From NCBI GenBank assembly GCA_003952965.2, contig RXIC02000495.1, positions 124,001-188,000 of the forward strand: a stretch of 64,000 bases of DNA, read 5' to 3'. The notes beneath the pieces are model-generated. The model did no database searches. It had not been told where the DNA came from and saw only the letters and a list, made by a program, of their open reading frames with translations. A program made the translations under genes and the position numbers. Source of the DNA: Morella rubra (lineage: Eukaryota; Streptophyta; Magnoliopsida; Fagales; Myricaceae). Below are positions 43,000 to 54,862 of this stretch, one piece after another. Numbering within the stretch: position 1 is the stretch's first letter; every line of letters begins with the position of its first letter.

Positions 43000-45069
43000 T
43001 CCTGTGATTCTTGTGATCTGGAAGTAATTCGCTAGCATCCCCCATCAAACTGGGCGTGGTGACCAGGCACAGTTTGTGACGCAAAGATTCTAAAGCGTCA
43101 TGAGTCTGAGCTTTTGTAAAAATATCAGCAATTTGGCAACGGGTAGAGACATGGCGTGTAACCAGCAAGCCAAGAGCTACTCTTTCACGAACGTAATGGT
43201 AATCTAACTCGATGTGTTTGCTGCGAGCGTGGAATACCGGATTTACCGTCATGAAAAGAGAACTCAGATTATCACAGAATAAAGTCGGCGCAAAGACAAG
43301 GGAACATGCAAATCACGTAGAATAAATGTTAACCAGGTCAATTCTGCTGTAGTTTGTGCCATAGCACGGTATTCGGCCTCTGAGCTGGACCGAGAGACAG
43401 TGGGCTGCTTCTTAGCACTCCATGAGATAATATTGCTCCCTAGAAAGGTGCAGTACCCCGTCGTTGAGCGTCGAGTAAAGGGCAGCCAGCCCAGTCAGCG
43501 TCTGAAAAGGCATATAAATCTAAAGAACTCGAATTTTGAATGTGAAGACCGAGATGTATTGTCCCCTTGACGTACCGTAAAATACGTCAAACCATGGTAA
43601 AGTGAGCATCTGTTGGAGCCTGCATGTACTGAGAGACTTGGTTAACAGAAAAAGATAAATCTGGACGTGTCAAGGTGAGATACTGAAGAGCCCCAACCAA
43701 AGATCGATAACGTTTGGGATCTTTGTAGAGTGGTGAATTCAACTCGGGCTTTTTTTTTTGACACATAGAGGTATGAATTGGTTTTGATTCATGCATTGCA
43801 TCACGTTCCAGTACGTCTATTGCATATTTGGTTTGATGAAGAATTAGGCCACCAGATACAGTTGCCACTTGAATGCCCAAAAAATAATAAAGAGGACCAA
43901 GGTCTTTCATAGCAAATTCACTATGCAAAGAATCCATGAAGGAATGAATAAGCGAGTCACAAGAGCCAGTGAGGATTATGTCGTCGACATAAAGCAAGAG
44001 AACCAAGATACCACGATTGGAGTGATTAATAAAAAGGCTAGGATCGATTGAGTTGCAAATAAAATTATTTTGAAGAAGAAAGGAACTAAACCTGTTAAAC
44101 CAAGCTCGTGGAGCTTGTTTCAGGCCATAGATCGCTTTGTTCAACAAACAAACATAATCTGGAAATCTTGAATCTTGAAAGCCAGGAGGTTGCTCCATAT
44201 ATACCTGCTCAGTAAGAAAGCCATGAAGAAATGCATTCTTCACGTCTAACTGGCGAATGCTCCAGCGTTTAACAACTGCAATGGAGAGAACCAATCTTAT
44301 AGTCCCGGGCTTGACAACAGGAGTCAAAAAGGCCATTTGGATGATAGTTAATACCATCTAATATTCCAATGTTTATATTTGGCAAAAAAATGCAAAATGA
44401 AAAAAAAAACTCTAAATGATTATTAATTGTGCTATCATTAATAGACCCAGCGAGAACCATTAATGGATGGTCGTCCAGATACAAGAGTCCATGTCTCATT
44501 TTGAGAGAGAGCAGCAAGCTCTTCCTCCATTGCTTTCCTCCAACCCGGATGAGAGAGTGTCGAACGAATATTGCCAGGTTCTTTAGGAATAGAATCATAA
44601 ATATGAAAAGAGCATACTTGGGATTCGGTTTATGAATGCCAGCACGGGCCCTTGTCACCATGGAATGAGAAGGTAGGAGTGGAACATTGAAGTCTTGCGT
44701 TGGAGTGGGAAATATTTCCTCATCAATTGAAGATAAATCTGTGGGAATTAATTCAGCATAGTCACTTAGAGTACAAATGTAATGAAATCAAAGGAACATC
44801 GGTTACAGGTGGTTCCATGATAACGGTAGAGGATGTAGGCGCACAAAATGGCTCAATTGGTGGAGATGGAGAATCTAGATCTTTGAATACTTTGACGGAG
44901 GGTTCTGGTGACCTATCTTGCAACGGTCTGAGGCTTGGAACGGAAGAATAATTTCATCGAAAACTACATGTCTTGAGATAAACACATTCGAGATGGAGGA
45001 TAATAGCATGTAGCCCTTATGCCGATCACTGTAACCCATAAAAATACAAGGTAATGATTTGTGATCAAA
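43000..45069 (-). pseudogene. Copia fragment: integrase end, reverse transcriptase, RNase H
   Basis: Reading leftward: the end of integrase and its linker (SLPCIFMGYSDRHKGYMLLS) near 45030; RT with RQLDVKNAFLHGFLTEQVYM near 44230, LNKAIYGLKQAPRAWFNRF near 44110, and the catalytic LLLYVDDIILTG near 43985; then RNase H (RSKHIELDYHYVRERV, then ADIFTKA) near 43150-43240. The RT N-terminal part is interrupted at 44345-44452 by a piece of the MITE found at 36950-37065, and there are several frameshifts. No LTRs are attached. It separates the two segmental copies. Confidence 0.88.
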
Positions 45070-46856
45070 TTTTTTCCTTTGTTATTACTAAAAAATTGCG
45101 ACTTAAGATGGCGTTGCAAGAGGGCTTCCTCAAGGGTCGCTGTTGTGGTTAACCATCGCAAAAATAGCAACGAAAAACAGGGGTCACAAAAATGCTTGTT
45201 TAGCAACAAAAATCTGGTATCGCGAGTGCTTATTTTTGGCCATATAATTTTGTGGAAGGTGTTGTTTTGCGATTGTCATTGAAACTTCGAGATTTCTACG
45301 ACTTCCCATTTGTCACTTTACCCATTCAATAGATTAATTCAAACATAAATCTCGAAAGGAGGAAATGAGAAGGAAGAAATGGAAATTGTAATTTAGCTGC
45401 AGGGAAGAAATACATTCAGATTGATTACAACACACAAGCCTAACAATCTGATTGGTACAAAACAACAAATCAACGACGACAAATCAATATTCACATTTTT
45501 CAAAATTTGAAACAATACTATCTCTCAACAATACCTAACAATCAAAAACTCAGTACAAGTTCAAAGTGAAATAAAAAAGAGATCTTGACCGAGAAAAGCG
45601 TAGGATCCAAAACACCGTGAAAATACTGCCCCCTTCTCCATCGCAGTGGTGATCATGTCTTCATTCATAATGTGCTTCCATAGATTCAAAATATCGTGAA
45701 AATGTTACCCTTGTCGATCGCGGAGGTGTCGTGGAAGTGGAAGACGAAATTTTATCTTCATTTTGAGAGAGAGAGAGACAAAGGAGCCGAAAGATTTGGG
45801 ATTTGGGTTCGCCAAAGGAGACGAAAGAGTTAGGTTTGTCGTAGGAGACAAATGACAGAAATTCAAAGAATTAAAGAGGGGAGGCGGCAGTGAGAAGAAG
45901 ATAAGTTAGGGTTTGGGTTTAAATGAATGGTTGAAGCATGTGTTAGGGCAACAGTTATTGAAAGACAATCATGTCCTTGTCTGTTCTAAAAAATAACCAT
46001 CTAATTAGGGGTATATAGGTAATAACGTATGAGTAAGAAACATCAATTACTAATTTACTCTACAAACCAACGGAAATACCTTTTTATCCTATCTTTTAAT
46101 TTATAGTTATTATGATATTCAAAAAATAATTTTAAAAAATCAAAAAAATATATAATTCAAAAAATAAGTAGAAAATAGTTTCATAAATAGAAAAAATTAT
46201 AAAAATGGATAAAATATGAAACCATTTTCTACTATATAATTTTTGAATTATATTTATTAATTTTTTAATATCATAATAACTATAAATAATAAATAATAAT
46301 ATTATTTAATTTTATAATATATAAATCATTCAAGGCCGCAGCACTGAATGATATATATTTCTAAGTCGCGCACGGCCTGCACGACTTAGAAATATAACGT
46401 GCGGGGGCGCAAAATTCCAGCACCCCTGCGCACGCACATCCTGCCCCCAAAGTCGCTCGCACAGGGCTGGAATCCAGCCCCTGTCTCTCGCGTCCCGCAT
46501 GCACGGCACTGGAAATTCCAATCCCTGTCGAGACCTATTTTTAGCTAAACAATTGTTTTGTTACGATAACACTTTTGGCACAACGAATATACAATTTCGT
46601 CGTAAAAACTATTTGTTTTACCTTTTAAGCGACGAATAATATATTTGTCGCAAAAGAAGTATTTTTAGCGACAAAATTGAATAGTATAAAGTCAAAATTG
46701 TCCTTTAGCGACAAAATTGAGTAGTCGCTGATAAAGTTGACGCTAATTAAGTTTATAGCGATGAAACAATATTTATGTTGTAAAAGCATAGTTATAACTA
46801 CGAAATTAATTTCGTTGCTGATAAATTCGTAGCTAAAGAGCAAATCTCTTGTAGTG
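45070..46856. mobile_element. CACTA element, left-truncated copy
   Basis: The right end is identical in type to 39546 (ending ttgtagtg before tgagcaac). The left CACTA terminus is missing; the copia fragment occupies that place. Extra gcgac-type repeats near 46660-46770 are better preserved than in copy 1. Confidence 0.8.
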
Positions 46857-46984
46857 TGAGCAACAAAAGTGTTTCGAACATCTTCCCCTCTAAAGCTCAA
46901 GAATACATCATAAGTCCACCGTGGGATACTAAAAGAAGAGGAGAAAGAAGAAGAGGCTCTTTGGACATCCAAGGAGGAAGTCAT
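46857..46984 (-). pseudogene. TIR N-terminus fragment in the second segmental copy
   Basis: The minus strand encodes MTSSLDVQRASSSFSSSFS and RWTYDVFLSFRGEDVRNTF, and is then cut by the CACTA end. It is identical to 39547-39674 and followed by the same leader. Nothing of the rest of the TIR exon remains on the left. Confidence 0.85.
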
Positions 46985-48800
46985 TGTGTAGAGAATGCCT
47001 GAACGCGAGGCAAGCTTGATTCCTACTCCTAAGAGATCATAGTTGGAGAAACGGCGACTGTCCTTAAATATAATGGAGAAGTCGATATGGTGTTAGTGAT
47101 ACGCAGAAGAGAGAGAAAGAAAGATGAGCGAGTACTTGGATCTTGGCAACTTCCTGGAAGAAGACAATTAATTTGCATAATGAACTTCATGGAGACATTC
47201 TAGCCTTTGACCGGAGTTAAAAAATGGCTAATGGAGAGCATCGTGTGCGCGGATGGAAAGTGGTACGGTAGATGCCATTTGCTGACAATTAGAAAAAAAA
47301 CAAAAAAAAGATGCCATTTGCTGACACTCAGTATGGGTGGTGCGCCGTCGGATCTCATGGCTGCCGCGAATCTTACGGTGCGTCGTCGGAGTTAAAATGA
47401 TTGGACGTTGATATTTTTTTTATTTTGATAAAAATATTTATATATAGATTTTTTTTTAGATTAAAAAAAAAAATTTTTAATTTTTATTAGAGTTTATAAA
47501 AATGTATAGAGATGATATAATTATTTAATTTGTTTTGTATGAAAAAAAAAATATTTTAAAACACATTTTAGTAAAACGAAGATGGTATAAAATTAATATT
47601 TATGTATTAATTTTTAAAATGTTAAATGTTATTTTATAAATATATTTATTTTTATAAAATATAAAACTGGTTGAAAGAATCGCCAGTTAAAATATTAACC
47701 GAAAAAGAGTGATGTCAACTTAAATCCGTTAGCGCATTCAAAAACCACCGCGCGTTGGTAGAGAAATTTGGCAAGGCCCAAAAACATCAGGGTCACTGGC
47801 TTTAACAATAGTTAATTATAAATTCCCTAAAAATAGAAGAGTACTAGAAATGGTTAAAAAAAAAAAAAAGGCAATATGACTCCATGCATTTGGTTTTCTA
47901 GAAGGAGATGAAAAAAAACATTGTTATATCTTAACTGTTCAAATTAATACCTAAGATGTGACTACGAAAGCAAATCAAAACATAGGATAGTTAGAACATC
48001 TTTGGAGTCTGTGCAAGCTGGTAACAATTTTCTTGGTGTTAATCCCTGGTTGGGTTTATACGATAGTCCAGGACTCCAGCTTGGGTAATATCTGTCCTGG
48101 GAGTGTGGACCCAGGTTGGGTTTATACGACTTTTGACAAGATTGTGTGAGACCTGTGCGGCCATTTGGGTTAGCCCTGGTTTGTAACCTTTAACACTGGG
48201 TTGCGGGTTGGAAAGTGATAACACAATCATTCTTTTTTCTTCTCATACCCAATAGGAAAGCAAAATGGAACAAACAGAATTGGAAAAAGAGAAGGTATAG
48301 GGAATCTGGATTCTGGAGTAATCAAGGAAGATTTCACACATCTGAATCTGTACGCTGTATAAAGAGGAATGCATATACAAGCAGGGTTAACTAATTATAA
48401 TTATCAAGCCTGCCTAACCAAAACCTAAAATCATGACGACAAGTTAAGTAAAGCCGCTCTTAGGAGCTTCTAAGCAAAATGCTCTCTCCGTTTCCTTTCC
48501 TGTTTCTCAACTGCTTTTTGCCCTGAATCTCTCCGTCTGATATCTCCGCTGATCTCATCTCCCCTTGTCCCAAATTACACAGCCTTCATCATCGTGAGTG
48601 ATATCAGTGCATCAATTTCTTATTCTATTCTCTTGTTTTCTTCTTTCTCTCTTCTTTGTTCGACTGGTTTTCGCTTGGCTTTGTTTTGGTTCTGGTTAGC
48701 TCTATTTGTGCCGATTAGATTTTGACGATTTCTCTTGTGGATTCGTACCTTATTAAGTTTCGCTACGATTTTCTCTACTCGACTTCGCTGATTTGGTCAG
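46985..48800. other. Copy 2 of leader, AT-rich spacer and LINE 5' region
   Basis: This is the equivalent of 39675-41650, with deletions in the AT-rich part. No additional gene is seen. Confidence 0.55.
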
Positions 48801-49493
48801 TATGAGTTCATCGAAGTAGCCTTTGAGTGGTTTGGAGGAGCTTATGGAAAAAACTAAGAATTTGTCATGGGAGGATGTGTCAGGAATTCTCAAAGTAAAT
48901 AACGATCAAGCCAGAGCTGTGGAAGCGATGACTTTGGTTGGCAGATTAGCATCGCGAAAGATTTTCCCTAAACCGATAATTTTTCCTCTGATTAGAGTGA
49001 GATGGTGCTTTGCACCGAATCTAAAAATTGAGGATGCTGGTCCAAACCGGTTTCTTACTCTTTCCAGTCATTGAATGAAAAGGAGAGGGTGCTTCGGCTT
49101 GCACCATGGAATTTCAAAGGTTATTTATTGATTTTGCAAGAATGGAGACGTCATGAATCGATTAATGAAGTGAAAATCTCCAAAGCTCAGTATTGGATCC
49201 AGATCCATGGGCTTCCAATGGAATGGATTGATTGGGAAAATGCGTACTTATTGGGGTATAAGATGGGTTCAGTTCTTCAGGTGGATTCTGTGGATGTTAA
49301 TAAGCCTTACCTGAGAGTTCAGGTCCAGTTTGATTTGGAATCTCCATTGCAACCTGGTTTCTTTCTACCTTGGGATTTTGGTAAATCAGTTTGGATTTCT
49401 TTTAAGTATGAACATCTTTCAAATTTTTGTTTGGCTTGTGGTCGTATTACTCATATAGTCGGGACTTGTCTTGACGATCCACATGCATATTAG
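48801..49493 (+). pseudogene. LINE ORF1 fossil, copy 2 (better preserved)
   Basis: It has the same early stop after MSSSK and the same frame change near 49071 as copy 1, so both lesions predate the duplication. From 49071 the frame is open for 140 codons, including ISKAQYWIQIHGLPMEWIDW and ending with the zinc knuckle CLACGRITHIVGTC. A glycine-rich stretch follows to about 49830 in shifted frames. Confidence 0.85.
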
Positions 49494-50078
49494 TTTGCTT
49501 TGGGGGAGGATATAAGAGGCACCGTTCCTAATGAGGAATTGAGTTCTATGTATCACCCTTGGAAGAGGAATGGTTTGGGTGATGTTGGAGGAAGAGAAGG
49601 GGTTTAGGAGGTGCTAGTGTGGATAGAGTTATTACTGGTGGTTCTTTGGGATTGTCGAGGGGTTTGGATCCAGTAGTGATTTCTCATGGTGGCCGGGGAA
49701 ATTTGGGGGATCTTGTTAGGGAGGTGAGTGGAGATGGTAATAATTGCTCAAAAATAATAGTTGGGTTGGGCTATATATCGCGGGAGACCTCTGATATTGA
49801 GGGGGTATTAGCTCAAAAATGTTTTACAGGATAATAAGCTTGTGGGGAATAGACAAATTGAAGATACGATGGTTGGTAGAAATCTCACCACACTGATTGT
49901 TCTGAATTTAATATTTATAGAAAGCACATTTACATGTAACGGGCAGTACAGCTGCACAATGAAAGAAAAAAGAAAAAAGGAAACAGAGTAACAAGAATAG
50001 AATTAAGTGATATTGTCCTGTTTTGTAGTTGAGAGAATCGTGGGATCCTTATAGCTGGAGCTTTCTTTTGAATTTTGA

Positions 50079-50549
50079 ATAATCTGTAATTCGGCCCAGA
50101 AATGAAATGTGCTGCCTAAGGATTCTATAATTTTTGAGCATCGGGGGCTTTCTTTTGAATCTGGGGGACGCTAACAGATCCTATTATGGACCTAGGCAGT
50201 CTAAATCCTTTGATGTTTTGGGTCGACTAGGCCAAGGATCTAAGGCTTTGAGGTGAATACGACCAATCTTGGGTTTGTATCAGTGGATATAGAGGAATCC
50301 AGCCCAAGGACAACATTGGTGGAGGCGAGGGGTTTGATATCTCTTTCCTCCTCAATTCTCAATATCTTTACCATGGACATGGACAGAGTTATGGCGTATC
50401 CGTGGATGATATTCCGCTCTCTCTTCATTGTTGTGAACATAATAGGCTCCAAACCTTTTTAAGTATCGACAATGCCTTTGTATAAAAAGGGGAGGAAATT
50501 CATAAATCACGGACTTCACCTTCGTACGTCCTTTTGATTCCAACGTCGC
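50079..50549 (-). pseudogene. C-JID remnant downstream of TIR gene G
   Basis: The minus strand encodes SVIYEFPPLFIQ, then LKRFGAYYVHNNEERAEYHP near 50445 and VHVHGKDIEN, the last part of the TNL C-JID domain. It directly follows the tail of gene G, overlapping its stop codon region. 50079-50230 holds no recognisable sequence. Confidence 0.7.
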
Positions 50550-51830
50550 TTACGGTCGACGCGATCGATGTTGATTGACCAAACTAGAGCCTTCAGCGAC
50601 GGAGCTGGGTATATTCCTTGAAGAAAACCACGGTGTTGATGAAGATCCTCTGCATAACTGCTGCCGCGACGTGGTAGAGTCAACCATGTTTGGACGACCT
50701 TGTTCCGTGGTGGCAAACGGCCCTCTGCGACTAATTTCGTGGACTTTGGTGACGAAAGCCACGGACAAAGGAGCCAAGTTTTCTTGTTGTGTATGTTGAA
50801 GTACCACATCGTGGCTTTCACCAATACTCTTTCTTTTTGAAAGCAAATTAAAGACGTACTCGACGATTTCGTGGATGAATTCAGATTGCTTCCTAGCAAT
50901 TCAAAGCATTACATTAATTGAATAAGATATATTTTCAAATGAAAAGAGTAGTGAAAAAAGTCATGAAAATTGAGACATTTGAGTTTTATTGGATTTTGTG
51001 AGGGAGTAGTGAAAAAAAAAAAGAAAGTAGAATTTTATTGAAGTCAGTGAAAAACTAGTATAGAGGGATAATTTAAGTGAATTTTTATGTTTTTTGTATT
51101 GAAAAGAGAAGATTTAATGGGAAGATAAATTATTTTGACCAAATTTGTTTTAAGTAGTTTCTTTTGTTCTCCTTTGAACTTCATAAAGAAACCAGCTTGT
51201 TGCTGCCATTTTTGACCTTCAATTAAAAGGTTGTTGATAAAGGGTGATTTTCATGAAATCCAAGTCAAAAAGAGTCGTACGTATCGGTCATTTTTGGTAC
51301 TTACTGCATACTCTTTACCAATTCATACATAATTTCCTAAACAAGTGGTACAGAAAAACAAAAATCAATTTTAACAATGGAACAAGATGTGGTCAGAAAT
51401 ACCTTTGTTTCTTCTGATAATGGAACCCTTTCAAATGGCCTACTTTCCATAGGGCTTCCCTCCACAGCTTCACCTTCTCGATTTTAAATCTTTCGTCGAG
51501 ATTGGCAAATTGTTTTTTAAAACTCTCTCTTTGCTTCCGCGCTTCTGATGGATTTACTTCGTAAAACACTGGCACAACCAATTGCTTCTTTCTTTCCCTA
51601 CACTCGAGAATGACCATCAACTCATCCAAGCACCATGTGGATGAGACAAAGTTTTCTGAGATTATGATGATCGAAATCTTGGACTTTTCGATGCTTGTAA
51701 CAAGCGCACGCCAAACATTAACTCCCTTTGGCATCATGTCGTCAATGTAGCTGTTGATCCGTCTTTTCTCCAATTCATATTTCAGATAAGAAACAAAAGT
51801 GTTTCGGACATCTTTCCCTCTAAAGCTCAA
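50550..51830 (-). pseudogene. TIR gene G: TIR-only gene with non-repeated tail, start codon broken
   Basis: The TIR exon runs to 51403 and exon 2 is 50892-50550, joined in phase. The TIR is open from LSFRGKDVRNTFVSYLKYEL through SENFVSSTWCLDELMVILEC, with the putative catalytic glutamate, to KVKLWREALWKVGHLKGFHY. Upstream, the expected ATG near 51917 runs into a stop after four codons, and the TIR frame itself has a stop near 51865, so no proper start is visible. Exon 2 begins KQSEFIHEIVEYVFNLLSK, the TIR-NBS linker, then has the tail: EISRRGPFATTEQGRPNMVD, STTSRQQL, and SSVAEGSSLVNQHRSRRP at the stop. NBS and LRR are absent. The TIR is the most diverged of the cluster. Confidence 0.75.
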
Positions 51831-53228
51831 GAATACATCATAATGAGTCCTGCGTGGGGCTTTAAACTTAGTGAAGAAAGAAGAAGAGGCTCTTTGGAGT
51901 TGTTCATCAAGGAGTTGGCATTGTGGAGGTGAATGCCTGAAGGCGAGGCGGCTTGATTACTACTTTTTAGAGATATTTGGAGTAACGGCGACTCTCCCTT
52001 AGAGTCAAATATAAAAGGAGAAGTCGTTGTGGTGTTAGTCAGACGCAGAGATCAGAAGAAAGAAAGATGTGCGATCGAGTACTTGGTGTTGGCAACTTCC
52101 TGGAAGAAGAAGTAATTTGCATAAACTAACAAAGGTATGCAGAATTGGTTGGAATCTCACAACAACTAGATGTCCTGGGGTAACAAATTTACAAGTTGAG
52201 AGCCGTGTGTTTCATGGAAAGTACAGCTGCATATATATAAGACGATTGCCATATAATCAAATAGGAACAAATAGTAAAAAATACAATCAAGGATATTGTC
52301 CAGCTTTGTAATGGAGGGAATTGAGCTGTAGGTTTGAATTGATCCCTCAAGTCTATTAGTCGATCCTATAATGTACACGAAATTCCTGCGGAAATTTAAG
52401 ACGTTGGACTTGGACGAATTAAAAAAAAAAAAAAAGGCTAATCGAGAGCATCGTGAGACCAGCTAGCGAACGGGGATTTTTCGTGTATTCTTTAGCTAGG
52501 CAATTAGGTAGATTAATACAAGTTAGTTAGAGGAGTGACTAAATTAAAGAAGTTGTTCATTGATTAGGTACGTCCATTGGCGTGCTTTGAGTGATCAGCT
52601 CGGTCAAAGGCCAAGAAAATGTTGGAATTTTGACTCGCAAAAGAAGAACCCAAGTCTATAGTTCACATGGGAAATACTTAACTGGTGTAATTTCTTTCTA
52701 GGAGAAGAAACGCACTAGTTTACAGGCTTATTTATATTAAAGTGCACGAACGCAACAGGAGCGCACTTTGTTAAATTCTTTTAAACCATGATGATGGGTT
52801 TCGACTATGGACTCAATCCGGAAAAACATTGTGCGAGTTTAAGTGATTGATACTAAAAGAAACGATAAACTCAGTGCATAATTGACAGATAATGTGGACA
52901 AGAGAAGATCAGAAAGAGTAAGATTTAGAGACAAAAATATAAGTGGTTCGGTATAGAAGATATATATCCATTATAAAAATCTTCTATGACAGTATTTTGT
53001 ATTACGAGTCTATGTAAATTAAATTTAAGGGATAACATACCTCTTCAAAGATGATTGTTAAGGGACCAAATTCTCTAATCCGAGAAAAATCGTTTCCATG
53101 CATGACTGCCACGGGAGAAATCCATTCACCTGCCAGATTATAAGATAGCTATAGGTTTAGACACAAATGGTACACTGACAATCTGCAGACAGAACACACT
53201 GTTCAGAGCACCCATCAAAGAAGCATAC
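51831..53228. other. Leader and upstream DNA of gene G; copia empty site
   Basis: 52005-52125 is the conserved TIR-gene leader. About 52140-52330 matches the distal upstream block of gene F. At 52955-52959 the sequence agaag marks the uninserted copia target. From 52960 the DNA is collinear with 1941-2286. No gene is seen. Confidence 0.55.
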
Positions 53229-53680
53229 AACACCCAGGGCATCGAAAATAGTCCTTGTCTCTCACAACCAGCCCTGACCCTCGCCTCCACATACCTCACA
53301 TCTTCTCTGGGCTATCTGCCACATAAATCGAAATATTACAAACTTTTTAAAGACAGAATAAAGATCAAGATTTGTAATTTTTGCTTCCCTCAATGCAAAG
53401 AGTTTACAGTTCTTCTTTCATTAACGTATAGCCCAGAAATTAAGGTGCTTACGAATTACGATTCTATTGCCGAAGTCAATTCCTGCCATCACAAAATGGA
53501 GAAACTCCTGCTGCACAAATATTATCAGTGTTTCCAATTATGAATATGGACTAAAAGAAACTTTCGTATTAAACAAGAAAGAATTTTGACGGCTATAAGA
53601 TGCAGAGTGGAATCCACCGGATTAATTATGTGGGCAACCTTAGGGAGATTATAAGTAGAAATCCCAATATAATTTATATT
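53229..53680 (-). pseudogene. Z5, minus-strand copy of the zinc-ribbon gene (exons 2 and 3)
   Basis: Exon 3 is at 53314-53229 (minus), ending at the conserved donor GTATGC, with the CEVCGG cysteines but later damage. Exon 2 is at 53511-53460 and encodes GVSPF, then VMAGIDFGNRI, with one extra T breaking the frame, and a GTAATT donor. About 53670-53590 matches intron 1 of Z1. Exon 1 is missing, replaced by TNL-H sequence. Confidence 0.75.
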
Positions 53681-53689
53681 GACTTCAGA

Positions 53690-54147
53690 GCTCAAGTGTA
53701 GCAAGTCCCACACTGGTACCAATTATGCCTTTAATTTTGCTTGTTCCCTGTTGAGACAGTGCATAAAGCACACCAACAAAATAATCAAAGCGTAAAGGTA
53801 TACCACTGTCAAACGCTTGCTAGAATTATTATTTTGTTTAATGGGTAGCTATTTTAATCTGCATAGATGAAGCATGCATGTATATATACTTTTAATACGT
53901 CCGTACGTCTAGCTTTGTTGGTTATTTTTCTTTTTAATATTTTCAAGATGAGTATTATGCATTAATTATTCAAAAATCCAAAGTAAGATATCACCTTCCA
54001 AATATCAAAATTTACGTTTTTTCCCCAATTCACATATGACTCTCCTAATTTTTATAGGAGAAAATTGAAAAGGCAAAGAACAAGCATTTACGATATGCTG
54101 TTCTTGAAACCTGTTGAATGATTTCATGGATGAATTCAGATTCTTTT
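53690..54147 (-). pseudogene. TNL-H fossil: start of NB-ARC exon, intron, start of linker exon
   Basis: On the minus strand 54147-54080 encodes KESEFIHEIIQQVSRT, the first codons of a TNL NB-ARC exon. 54060-53760 resembles the intron before the linker exon (7430-7750 in TNL-A). 53747-53690 reads GTSKIKGII, like GTNKVEGIVIEL. The whole NB-ARC core has been deleted. Confidence 0.65.
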
Positions 54148-54862
54148 CTAGTGATACAAAATATAACAAATTAATTAAATAAAATAGAGTTTCCACATCA
54201 AAAGATAGGTAATGGCAACGGTTGGCTATGAGGAGGGGATAAATATAATAATTTAGGCAGCAATATGTCAAACTACACTTCCACTAATTACATTATAATC
54301 ACCTAAAGTGATATAGAAAGCGCGCAAGAAGTGGCCGGAAAATGCAGGACTTTTGGGAGACTATTGACAGAGGTTCGTTTAAGCCCAACCCTGAAAGAGC
54401 TGATCATGCGAGGTGGAGGTTGGACTTTGACACTTTACATTGGACCACAAATCCAAAATTACCCAATGAGAGTGTTTTTGGTGAGCGACCCAATGAGAGG
54501 TTGCCTTTGGACTGGTTAAATGGAGTTAGTTGCTTGAGCTTTAGCAATAACCTGTATTGAAGACTCCTATGCTGGGTGGCGGTCCTTTTCATATTTTGGT
54601 TAATCCTTAGCAAAAAAACAGACACATTATCACTCTTCAATTTTTCACTGACTGTTCTAAAATTTCATTTTTCACTACTCGCTCGCAAAATTCCATAAAA
54701 CTCTTATCTATTTCAATTTTCACAATGTCAAATCCGGAACAAACATAGCCAACGTGGGCCCAATTTAGACGGTCCAGAGTCCAAAATTTAGACAATCCAC
54801 TTATGCACCGAGCCTGAGACCTGTGGTATAGCTTCTCTGCCAGCCTTCCCCACTCTTCGGCA

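Larger units (their letters stand above)
37634..43000. repeat. Segmental duplication, copy 1 (partner 45070-50078)
   Basis: From ctttgttac near 37634 to gaattttgaatt near 43000 this is collinear with 45070-50078 at high identity. It carries most of the CACTA element, the TIR N-terminus and its leader, AT-rich DNA and a LINE ORF1 fossil. Differences are mostly small deletions in AT-rich parts, more of them in the second copy. Confidence 0.9.
45070..50078. repeat. Segmental duplication, copy 2 (partner 37634-43000)
   Basis: This copy is collinear with copy 1 but lacks the CACTA left end, joining copia sequence directly near 45070. It has lost several AT-rich pieces (for example in 46190-46260 and 47430-47660). 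It diverges from copy 1 after gaattttgaa near 50078. Confidence 0.9.

Noticed and set aside
43587..44357. Long RT frame as a functional copia polymerase
   Set aside because: The N-terminal part of RT is replaced by a MITE piece, the flanking integrase and RNase H are shifted, and there are no LTRs.
51831..51925. Upstream ATGs as a valid start for TIR gene G
   Set aside because: The ATG in the position conserved among sisters meets a stop after four codons, and the next one is out of frame with the TIR domain.
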